Assembly (NCBI GenBank): GCA_030760725.1
Contig: JASWHV010000012.1
Coordinates: 57,133,652-57,197,651, forward strand
Direction of reading: 5' to 3'
From: Neostapfia colusana
Lineage: Eukaryota; Streptophyta; Magnoliopsida; Poales; Poaceae
DNA: 64,000 nt
Shown here: piece by piece, positions 54,122 through 64,000 of the stretch
Layout of the letters: each line of letters begins with the position of its first letter
Numbering within the stretch: the stretch's first letter is position 1
Notes under the pieces: model-generated
The model's input: the letters and a program-made list of their open reading frames with translations, nothing else
Databases searched by the model: none
Told to the model about the DNA's origin: nothing
Translations under genes and position numbers: made by a program

Positions 54122-55440
54122 CACTGTGCCTCCTTCCACTACCTCGCGCGCGCGACCGGGCCAACGGCCGAATCCCTGAAATCTGGTGATGCGACCCTCC
54201 CTGTCTCACCACCTGCGCCACCCGAGGCCCAACTGCTCATGTCCTTAATGCGACGCCCATGCCCTGGCACCACCCTCCCCGCCAATCCGCGCACCCGAAA
54301 TATACCAGGCAAACCACCTCTCCGACAAACTGCCTTCCCCGCCTATAAAAGGGCCCTCTCCCCTACCGAGCTCGATCACCCTGCCCCAGCCATACTCCCA
54401 CTACTATTGCGAGCGCCGAAGACCAAGCCGAGTGTTCCAATTCTGGAGTTTCCGCTTTCTTCCCCATACCCAGCCACCATCGTAGTCCCGCTCCGGTGAG
54501 TCCCAATTCTCCAATTCCTCCCTTTCAGAGCAACTTGAAAGCCTAGCAAGTCTGCCCCTTGCGTTAGTTTGGATCCAATAGCGCTTTAGTGAGCTCCCCT
54601 TGGCATGCCACAAGTGTGCCACCGCCCTCGCTGGCGCCGGCCGCCGTGGAAGGCGCCATAGCTTGGCCAAGAAACCCAAACGCACCCACACATGAACTAG
54701 TACGTAACCAAGGCCCTATCCCAAAGAAAAACAACACGCACACACGGGAACGCGGGTCATCGGTGAGGGCTGCCACCATGGTTCGTCGCCGGCCACCACA
54801 GAGGCCGACCAGGTCCGGAAAAGTATGGCAAACGCATCCACGAGCCTCTACGCACGTGTCCGGCATCCCAGTCTAAGGAAAACCCCGCTCATGTGTGTTT
54901 CCCTGTTTCACCGACGTCGGGCTTCACTCCAGCGACTCTTAGCTCACACTCCGGGGACCTACCCAACCGAGGACCATCACCCTGGACTCCCCATCAACAG
55001 TAGAATGGTGGCACATGATCGAAATGCAACCAAAAAGAAAAGGGTGTGGCTCCAGCTAGCCACTGGTCGCCCTCGCCACATCGGCAGCTGCCCGACAGCC
55101 CCGTGCACGTGGCAGCCAAGTGGCAGGCCACGCGGGCGTGGCGGCTGACTAAGCACCACGCGTGCGCTAGCACACCCATGCACACACCTGGGCCGCGTGG
55201 GCCTGGTCCTTGTGGGCCAGAAACCCAGCGGCTATGTACTGGATCCAGGGTCCACAGAACAGTTCCCTAGGCCCGCTCCACCCTGGGCCCGCATGTCAGC
55301 CTCTGTTTGCATACAGAAATGCTATAGCCACCCACTAGTGTACACAGAACTCCATAGAATACATTTTCAGGTGCAGAAAAAATCCAGAAAAAATCCCTAA
55401 AATATAATATACTATTAGAGTGTAGTGGCATGAAAAAATA
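54122..55440 (+). repeat. Element E 3' LTR, continued
   Basis: GC-rich continuation of E's LTR after solo LTR S. A TATA box (TATAAAA, 54344-54350) precedes a transcript-like region. Open frames at 54404-55270 overlap on both strands and match no protein family I recognise. The LTR 3' end is not identified and may lie further right. Confidence 0.5.
54344..54350 (+). promoter_or_regulatory. TATA box in element E LTR
   Basis: TATAAAAGGGCCC context, followed by a pyrimidine-rich candidate start region. It is the best TATA match in this LTR. Confidence 0.55.
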
Positions 55441-56228
55441 GCCTAGATAAATTCTAGAAAATTTACTAAATTCTGATTAATATCCTAAATCACTTAACTA
55501 ATTAGTTGATGACATCTAAAGTGACAACATCACCTCAATAGTTGTAATAAAAACCTTTAAAATTAACCAAATGTATTATAATCTTACTAAATCTGCTGGA
55601 CATATTCCATAAATCAACTAGTAACAATAACTAAATTGACTACAAATATTACCTTCTTATACTAGTAATATTAATAAATCAATTGCTGCAATTAAAAATT
55701 AATTAATAATATTACTAAATTTACTTCTACTAATAAATTAAATTATTTAACAATACACAGAACAATAGAGTATTATTATCTTACATAAAATTATAAACAT
55801 ATAATACTAGAATTTTTTAGAAAAAATACCTCTTTTTTCTTCTTCTCTTTTCTCCTCTCCCTCTCTCTTCTTTTCCTCTCCTCTTCCCTACTTCCTCTTT
55901 TCTCTCAGCCAGCCGAGCTCCTACCGCCACCAGCAGGCCATTTGTAGTGGCGCTACGGCAGAGTCGACCATTGTGCACGCCGGCTGTTGGGTGACAGGGT
56001 CCATATGGGGCTCGGGGGCAATCGCCCAAGCGGCTGGTGACAGAGCCCATAGGCCCAACTTCTGCGCGCCTTTTCTGCCACGTGTAAAAATTTCTGCCAC
56101 TTCATCGGCCATGTCAACAATTTCTACCTTGGCATTGCCATTTTTTACGTAAACTGCCACATTATCATTTTCTTCCATGTCAAGCACCACGTTATCGATC
56201 CTATTGTCCATTCACGTCAGTGACATGT
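55441..56228. other. AT-rich and pyrimidine-rich stretch without genes
   Basis: 55441-55810 is very AT-rich. 55830-55905 is a near-pure pyrimidine tract. 55921-56220 has scattered TGCCA and CCATGTCA-type repeats. No coding domain is seen. It could be the end of E's LTR or an older DNA-transposon fragment. It ends with F's TSD CATGT (56224-56228). Confidence 0.4.
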
Positions 56229-59200
56229 TGTAAAAGTCCCAAAAATGTGTATGAATAAAAACTATGGTTTGAGTTCATATGTGTGGCAATGACAGGAAAA
56301 TGGGACTTGCTAAAACTTTTCTTCATGCAAAGTAATACGTAGGATGATCATCCGAAATGAGGCTCACCTTTTTATTTAAAAGTGTTGAACCAATAAGGAG
56401 TTAAATACCTCTTTGCATGTAAGTTTAAAATTCAGATTTGAAATTCAAAGTTCACACATATGGTGACCCAAAAACTTTGAATAAACATGCAGCCTTACAG
56501 TTGGAATTATAGGGAAAAGTTTGCTCACCAACTTTCCATTTGTAGGGTGGGCTGAAAACAGAGCTAAAAAGAAGAAATTGCAAATTCTAAACCAAATTCA
56601 GATTTAGTCTTGCAAATTCAAACTGAATTTGAAGAATTCAAATTCTAGCCCATCTTTTTAAATTTTAGCATTCTGGGGATTGAAAAGATCAGCTTGAACA
56701 GATATTTGGGAGGTACATGTGGAGTGGGACCCACATGTCATAGAGCTAAAAGAGGAGACTTACTCACTAAGTTTTGCTCTCGGTGGGAAATTTTCCCGAA
56801 CATCTCGCGAGCGCCACAGAGGAGCTTGCCGCGCCAGCTCCTGCTGCCGGCCTCCACGCGTTGGCACCCCAGGGTCGGTTCTCACCGCTTCAGCAACGTG
56901 ATCTCTCCCTCCTCGGACCAAGCCGACAGCAGTTGCTTCCTCTCCTCACGATCAGCAGCCGCTCCGGGCGCTGTTTTTCCTTCACCGGCGCTGCTCCACT
57001 GCTCCCTGTCTCTCGGCCAGCCCAGCGCCTCTCCGGCAGGCTCAAGAGGTCACAGAGGTGCGCCAGGAGGTACTGATCCTCATCCCGTCGTACTCCTGCT
57101 CTCCACCGACGCCGGCTCGCCGGAATTCGATTTTTGGCACCGGTGCACGTATAGAACCGACCGTGTTTAATTCGTGAAATTCTCCCAAACCGATTGATTA
57201 TACCTCCTACAATTCAAACCACAGCAACTAGATGCCCTAGCGCCCTCCCACGCCGAAAACCAAAGGAAGCCGACCCTCCTATACCCCGGGCGACGAGAAA
57301 TCATCGCCGGCGGCCAAAACTGCCACGGTCCACGGTGACGACTAGGTTGCAGCCACTTCCTGCACGATCTGGTCTCCGTTCCATGTTACTAGAACCATAG
57401 GGATGCTGTAGGACATCGTAGCTCGCCGGGAGATGCCTTGGACACGCTGGAACGCGTCCATGTCGAGCTCCCGAGCCGCCCCACCGGTGCCGACCCACCT
57501 ACAGCCGTTTTCACGCGGGGAAACCTTGCCCGGCAGCTGCGCCACGTTCCCAGGAGCATGTAGGGCGAAACCGGAGCTCATTTGGTGGAGAAATGAGAGA
57601 GAACGTGCCATGCCAAGTTTTCTGCCTGTGTGCACCCGCGGGCTCTGGCGGGAGGTTGAAGAAGCACCTGACCCGTGGGCCCCACGTGCGACTGTTCTGT
57701 TTAAAATCAAACAGAGAGTTGTTCAAACTTGTAAAATGCATAACTTGGTGTAGAAAGCTCCAAAAATAGTGAGATAAATTTTGTTGGACTCCTCTAAGAG
57801 AGTACCATCCAGAGGTACAACCCAATAATTATGAAAACCCCTGGTTTTGGCTCATTAATTCATAGAAGGAAAAGCTTGTGGGAATTTTTCCAGGAGTTCT
57901 ATGTATTGGAAAATCCCCAAATTTGGGCAGGAGAGTCTTCTAAAAATACGTGAACTCCAGTAAAATTTTCAGAAGCATTGGACCTCATTTGCTTGGCCAA
58001 ATGTGGTGTTAATTCCTTATGTCTCTGAAAATGGGAAAATAAACAGAGGTCAATTTCAGAATTTTTCCCCAAACTTTAAAACCTCATAACTCTTGCTAGG
58101 AATCCCCAAATTTAGTGATTCAAATTGGGTTGGATTCATATTGAATAGCTATGTCCAAATCTACAACCCAATTTGTATGAAACGAATTATTTAATTCTGT
58201 AAAATTCTTGGAAGTTTTCCTGAAAAAGAATAATTGAGGGAGTTTGGATTATCCAAAAATACCCAAATTTTGCCAGACTATTCTTTAGCATATTGTTGAC
58301 ATTCTAGAAAATTTTCAGCTCATTTGAAGATCATTTGAGTAGGAATTTGCTAAAAACAATCTGCTGTGTTCATAAGAGTCCAGAAACATTTTCAGAAAAT
58401 GTTTCCCACTTCAAAAATCTGTTCTGAGCAATCCATAGCTCCAAAAATCATAGGAAAATTTAGGCAAGCTCTCTGGGACATACTTGGAATTGTAGATCAC
58501 TTAGTTGGGCATGAAAAATGCACATTACTACAGAATTAATTCTGTTGAGTACAAATGCTTAAAGAATTGTTCTGGGAGAACTACCCAAGTAAAAGGGCTG
58601 AATTTTGGACCAGATGACTCTCATGTGATCAAGAACTCACATGTAAATTATCAGCCCAAGATGAGTCCTGGAACTCCCTGTTCTTATTCTCCATACTTGT
58701 GTATATGTGGGAATACATAAGAGATGTTGTGAGAATTATGGGGAGGACACAATATGACTCCACATTAGCTGCAATTTGGCAAGCTAAATCCTTAGGTAGT
58801 ATAGAACCTGCTGTAAATGTTTTGAGGCCATTGGAGTTCTTGTTCTTCAGTTACACTCAAATCCTTTCAGCTTATCTATTATGTTCATTACGGAACATGA
58901 TTAGTGTATAGCTAAAGCCTTTAGGACAAATTAGTTTATTTCTGTTCTTTGCACAACAGAGGCAAACCAAGCCATGGTTGGCTTTTCCACACAACCTCTG
59001 TTACTAAGAGATTAATTCTATAACTTCTTTCCATTACATTCTATAAAATATGTGCATATGCATCTCAATAGGAACCACAACGAAGGGGACTCAAAGGAGT
59101 GATTCATCGAAGTGGATCAAGCTCCGGAGAGTCAAGGGTGGATCTGCAAGGACACTAACTGGTTATATACGACTACCCTGCAAAACAGGCAAGCTCCAGT

Positions 59201-60606
59201 TTGCATTTAACAGCTGTTAAGTTTTTATTTTGTATTCACTTTCGGTTAAGAATTGAACTGTGCATTAGGTCTAGTGTTTGATACCCCTCCTGCATAACCA
59301 AATGACCTATGGAGTATTGGGTAGGTGTCTTTCACCGTGTAGAACTGCCATGCTTAAGTACGGTTCGGTAGAAGTCGAATGGTGAGATGCTACTCGCAGA
59401 TTTAGGAACAACAGGGGCATACGGGATTGGTTCGTAATTGAATTAGCAAGTTAAAGTTGAGACCGGAAGGTTGTAGGAGCAGCAGGACATAGGGGCCTGG
59501 GTGCTGTAGACCTGTCCATGTCAGTCAAGGACCGATCCGTATGCGGCCCTGTTGAACAAGTTTGAGTTGTGTACCGGACTCATGCTGTCTATATGGGACC
59601 CAGTAAACCGATGTACATCGGGAAGCTGTCGTTGGGACTTTTCGGGTCGCCTCAGGCGGACGGCCAGTGTGCAGTATGTGGGGAATATTCTCATGACATC
59701 TCACGTCGGAAGGTGCACAGTGAGAGTAGCTACTGTACGGGGCGACTTGATCGATTCAGCGGGGGTGAAACGGGGGAAAGGCTGCCACGTACGACGTCAG
59801 TGATGGTTGTTGTAGGCAACGTCGAGTACGGGCGTACGTGTGGTGTAGTCCGGGGGTTATTGATTCGAATCACCGTCGCTCGCGGAATGGACCGAGCATA
59901 CTTGTTCTCACAGTCGTGACGTAGTAAGAACTTGCATGAGAAAGGAACTAATCATTTTGATGTGAAATATTATCCTACCTTTGTATTGGAACTTGATGAA
60001 TAGGCTAGTGCAAACTCGATTCTTTTATGCCATGAGCAATTTACATCGGGGGAAAGCGTTTCTTGTTTGATTGTGGACTCCCGATGTGGCGTGCCCAGGG
60101 TTACTTAAAATACTACAATTAATACTGAAAGTAAGGATTCACTTTTAGGCGAGTTTACTTATGCTTATGCCATCCTATGTTAGGTTCATAACCTCACTTA
60201 GAGTTTCATGTTTAGGGTGACGGTTAAGTCTTGCTGAGCGTTATGCTCACGGATGCTCTCCGAGTTGTTTAGCAGGTAATTGACTCGCTGATTATGAGAA
60301 GGGGTGCCGATGAGACTCGGAAACCTCCGAGTGCTTACTCTAAGAGCATCCTCGCCGCTGCAGATTGTCTTCGTGTTGCTAGTAAGAAACGTCCGCGGGC
60401 TGGACCGTTTCTTTGTTGCTAGTTTAGATATGAGTCGTGAGAGTGATAGTCTTCCGCTGTAGTTTACTCTGATATACTTATTTGTAAAACAATCTTGTAC
60501 GCTTCCGCAAACTATTTATGTAATATGATGTATGTTCATCGACCCGTGTGCTGTTGGGTGCCGCATAACACGGCACCACCCGACGAGGTCCCGTGGGGCC
60601 GTCTCA
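56229..60606 (+). repeat. Solo LTR F of a Tekay-type chromovirus
   Basis: 4378 bp, starting TGTAAAAGTCCC and ending CCGTCTCA. It has a perfect TSD CATGT (56224-56228 and 60607-60611), so an element inserted and its LTRs recombined. The GC-rich block (56724-57685) is largely the same as that of element A's LTR. The 12-bp inverted repeat is at 58121-58132/58164-58175, the covarying stem-loop at 60043-60087 and the terminal hairpin at 60557-60577. No gag or pol is present, and the frames inside are LTR sequence. Confidence 0.92.
60043..60087 (+). other. Covarying stem-loop in solo LTR F
   Basis: Perfect 8-bp arms ACATCGGG (60043-60050) and CCCGATGT (60080-60087) around the shared loop core GTTTCTTGTTTGATTGTGG. 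Confidence 0.85.
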
Positions 60607-60815
60607 CATGTGGACCTGTCGCCATGCAAACTGTCACGTCAACGAGCCATAGCTTCCACATCAGTTCCATGTGGACCTATCATCCTTTGAACGGGCGATT
60701 GAGTGATTATTTTTGTATTTTTTTCAAAACGCCTGGTTACCTATATTAAATTAATAAAATAATCATATATTAATAAAAAATTGAAAGGACCATGGGTGTT
60801 CTATGCCTTCCCATG
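60607..60815. other. Spacer between LTRs F and G, no gene seen
   Basis: Continues the interrupted sequence left of F after its TSD. It has CCATGTGGACCT-type repeats and an AT-rich end. It contains no recognisable gene and ends with CCATG, a candidate left TSD of G. Confidence 0.5.
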
Positions 60816-63800
60816 TGTAAAAGCCCAAGAAAAGGGATTTACAAAAACTTTTCATCACCTCACAACACCACAGTTTTTGGTTGTGGATATCTTGTGAAGA
60901 ATTGGGAAGAGCAAGTAACCTCCATCAAAAGAGTGATTAGAGGGGAAAGCCTTAACTTTCACAAAGAAGGAGGTCTTCACATGAACATGAGAGGTTGAGC
61001 TCACCCCTAGAACTTAAAAAGTAGTGGGAAGGTTCAGGCAAAGTTTCATGCAAATCCAACACTTTTTGAGGCACTTTTGGAAGCATTTGAAAAAGAGGCC
61101 AATTTGAATGTAAATTCAAATTGCAGCAACTTATATCACTTAAATTCAAAAGTTAGCTTCATATTCAAACACAGAACATTTTTCTGAGTTAGCCCACCAA
61201 TTTTCATCCCCATTGGAGTTCATTTTGTCAAGAGCTAAATTTGCAAGAATTCAAAACTGAATTTGAATTTCAGTTCAAACATGAAGCAAACTTAGCCAAA
61301 CAAAGTTCAAATTTGAGGACTCAAATTCAAACCAACACTTGGGGGCTAAGTCTCACATTAAATTGTGAGTAGCTGGGAATATTTGAGTACCAATAGAAAT
61401 GAAAAGAATTGGAAAAGGAATTAGAGGGGAGGCCCACATGTCAGCAGACTTCAGTCTGAAGTTTCCCTCTGGTGATTTTTTTCCCTCGGCCAAAGCCTCG
61501 CGCGCGCGCGCCAGCGCGATTGCACAGGCGCCCCGACCGCCAGCAGCGGTCGAACGGCCACCTCACGGTGCAAAAATCGCGGCTCAAAGGCCAGCGCACA
61601 CGCTACGCCACCCCTCCTTCTGTTTCCCGAGCGAGAACCATCACACCCCGAGCTCCTTTCTCGGTTCTGCGCAAGAACAGAACGCCAACCTCCTTTGATC
61701 CCCGGCGTCCGAGAGCTAGAACCCGTTTCGTGCCCGGCGAGCTATACGAAAAAGGTCTGCTCCAAGGTGCGTGAGACGCTCATGCCGACCGTTCCTCCTC
61801 TCGTGCTTCGTCGGGGTAGTATTTGCCCGTTTATTCATTCGGTGTTCAAAGTACCGAATGGTGCAAAACGTGGAAATTCGGAGTAGGTAGTTCACCACCG
61901 GGGATTCCGAGCTACACACATGTTCTGCACTGGTACACGACCACATAGGATCGAAAACCAGCGAAAACCATGGGCTAGGGTTACGGTTCTTCGAGATTTT
62001 CTGGTCACAGCCGATATCGGGCCTAGGTCGACGGTGAGGTCCTAGCTCCAGCCATTTCCATGGCCAACTGAGCTCATATTCATGCTCAGCATGCCACAGC
62101 GGAGCTGTAGGAGCAAATCGTTTGAAGAATAAGACCCTGAGTAGCCCGGGCGACATCGCCGGAGTAGAGAGAGCCGCTGTCACCGTCGCGGGCATGGTTC
62201 CGGCCATCGCCGAGCTTCGGTGAGGGCACCAGCGTGTTCTCCGAGTCAAGTTAGGCCCAGGCGGCGAGAACCGTCGAAGGTCGTGCAGCGAAACGGCCGG
62301 TGGAGAGAACTCCGGCGAAGCACCGCCGCGGGAGCTGCGGGAGGGCGCGAGGTAGACGAAGGGGGGGCCGGGTCCACCGGTCAGCCTCTGGTCTCGCGCG
62401 GGGATCAGTTTGTGGCCGGGATTCAGTGCGGCAGCGCGGGTAAAACCCCGTGGGCCACGGTGTGGCTGCATTCTCAGTGGGCCGGTTTAAAGAGTGGGCC
62501 CCACCCGCAGAGTTTAAACATTTTGGGAATTTCCAGTTTTAGTTCAAACTTCAAATGCATAGAACTTTTTCTAGGAAACTCCAAATTCAGTGAACCAAAT
62601 TTTTATGAACTCAGGACTCTGAGTACTTTCCAGCAATACCAATTTCAGCTCATGAAACCTAACAGTTTTCCAGAATTAATTCCCTAAAATTTAAACTGTT
62701 GGGAATTTTATCTAGAGAATTACTTCATGAAAAATTCTAAAATTTGGCTGAGAGGTTCATTGGAAAATCCTTGAGTCACACTAAAATTTTCAGACTCATC
62801 CAAGTTAATTATTCCCCCTAATGGGGTGATTAAGTGAACTGCCCTGAGAAAATAGAAAAATGTGCAGAAACACTTTTCAGATTTTCTCAAATCTTAATTA
62901 GGGCATAACTTTCAGTATAATTCTTCAAATGACATGAAACCAATTCCATTAGAACCATCTTAAATCCTAGTTTCCAGAAAGTAATGGTTGGAGCCATGAA
63001 AACCCCTGGAATTACTTAGAGGCTCAAATATTGACCAAATGGGCTTTTATTTGTACAAGGTTCAAATGAACTTTGTTTCAAATGAAACTTGATCAAGACT
63101 CTGGTTAGGACCCTCCCAAGCCACGATAAAAATTTCAGGACCAAAGGGGAGGGCTAGCTAGAGTTATTAGTAATTACTTATTCAAGTTTACACATTGTAT
63201 TTGATTTGACATGTAGTATTTCATTAACGTATAGTCGCCGAAGGCGAGGAGACTCCGGAAGTACTTGACTTCCTCCTTCCAGACGAAGACCTAACCACTG
63301 ACCTGCAGTAACAAGGCAAACCCCGGTTTGCATTAAGCCTTTTATAAAGTTTTACTTTGTTTGCATACGTAGTGTGAAGTGTGTATGTGCATTAGGTGTA
63401 GGATGGATGAATACCAGCTGCATAACCAGAATTTTCCCCAAGAGTGAGGGTAGTGTCTAGGGCCTCGAGTAGACAGGCTATGCTTAATGATTTATAGGAC
63501 TTCGGTACAAGTCGAGTAGTTGGAATCTACTCGCGAGTTAGGTTTGGGACACACGGGTTTGGTTCGAGTAATGTGAGATCACTTTAGTAATGAAATTGAG
63601 ACTAGGCAGGGGTTAGGGCGCAGCACGAGGAAGTCTTGTGTGCGCAGCCCTGTCCGTGTCAATTGAGGACCGATCCGTGTGCGGCCTTGCTGAACAAGTA
63701 TTGAACGTACCGAAGGCATATCGGATATATGGGCCCCGATAAACCGATGTAGCCTAAACCTCCGGGCGTCGAGGCATAGCACACCGATTTATAGGTGTAG

Positions 63801-64000
63801 GTTGAGGGCAGCAAGGTGGAAATATGCTAACGGGCATAGAGAGATGCTCCAAGTAGGGAACCTCCTGTCCGTTTCGGTGCGACCGGTTCGACGTTTGGGC
63901 TGTTGGGTGAAAGGTTGTCCCGTACGACATCGAGTGAGCGTGCTGTGCAGCTCCATGGGTGGGCGTACGTGACGTGCTCTTTGGGTTTCCCTGCAGGTGT
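60816..64000 (+). repeat. Element G LTR (5' part, cut by window end)
   Basis: Starts TGTAAAAGCCCAAG and follows the same plan as the LTRs of A, B, C and F. It has an AT-rich start, a GC-rich block between GGCCCACATGTCAG (about 61431-61445) and GTGGGCCCCAC (about 62493-62503), and then the conserved 3' part (CAAGGCAAACCCCGGTTTGCA near 63311, TCGAGTAGTTGGAATCTACTCGCGAG near 63512). The window ends before the expected stem-loop. It could be a solo LTR or the 5' LTR of a full element. Confidence 0.82.

Noticed and set aside
54059..55270. Overlapping frames in E's LTR as host exons
   Set aside because: No family match, frames on both strands, and the position between the LTR start and the transcript-like region fits LTR sequence better.
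61716..62471. 251-codon minus-strand frame in G's LTR
   Set aside because: It falls in the GC-rich LTR block, has low-complexity composition and no recognisable domain. Plus-strand frames overlap it.
1..64000. Host protein genes, tRNA or rRNA genes
   Set aside because: Every recognisable coding domain belongs to gag-pol of an LTR retrotransposon. TGGTATCAGAGC matches are primer-binding sites, not tRNA genes.

Overview
The window is repeat-filled plant intergenic DNA, most likely from a grass (Poaceae) with a large, retrotransposon-rich genome. The evidence is chromodomain-bearing Ty3/Gypsy elements of Tekay/Del type with very long LTRs, primer-binding sites matching plant initiator tRNA-Met, Ty1/Copia elements with grass-type LTR ends, and clean nested insertions with 5-bp target-site duplications (TSDs). 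The species cannot be told from the sequence, and no host protein gene, rRNA, tRNA or CRISPR array was found. Most short open frames are chance frames in LTRs.

Layout. (1) 1-25957: element A, a minus-strand chromovirus with LTRs of about 5.2 kb. Its internal region is only 2.7 kb, with no gag and a twice-deleted pol remnant. Its 3' LTR runs off the left edge. (2) 9896-24219: element B, a plus-strand, full-length, apparently intact chromovirus inserted antisense in A's 5' LTR (TSD CACTC). Its two 4123-bp LTRs have equal length and differ at only about 20 positions by eye. (3) 25958-26045 and 40202-41861: remnants of an older unidentified sequence (X). It is split by element C (26046-40201, plus strand, TSD GCGCA), a full-length chromovirus with stop codons, frameshifts and a lost RT catalytic Asp. 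(4) 41896-43128: a plus-strand Copia-type LTR-like block with a palindromic minisatellite upstream of its TATA box. (5) 43304-50379: element D, a minus-strand Copia element (430-bp LTRs, TSD ATAAC, broken gag-pol), sitting in an older minus-strand LTR-like sequence that has a neighbouring copy at 50860-51722. (6) 51723-56228: the 3' end of chromovirus E (integrase tail, chromodomain, LTR), interrupted by a Copia solo LTR S (52493-54116). (7) 56229-60606: a 4378-bp chromovirus solo LTR F (TSD CATGT). (8) 60816-64000: the start of another LTR of the same superfamily (G), cut by the right edge.

How the parts relate. A, B, C, F and G are different subfamilies of one long-LTR chromovirus group. 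Their LTR 3' portions and 5' leaders align, while the GC-rich middle of the LTR is exchanged as a module. B has a full set of domains (gag, protease, RT, RNase H, integrase, chromodomain) and is the only plausible helper in the window. A looks like a deletion derivative and C is dead.

Most notable are compact hairpins shared by these elements. One in the LTR and several in the 5' leader keep their loops while their stem arms change on both sides (covariation). This suggests selected nucleic-acid structures, possibly for RNA packaging, dimerisation, 3'-end formation or translation, that ordinary annotation would miss.
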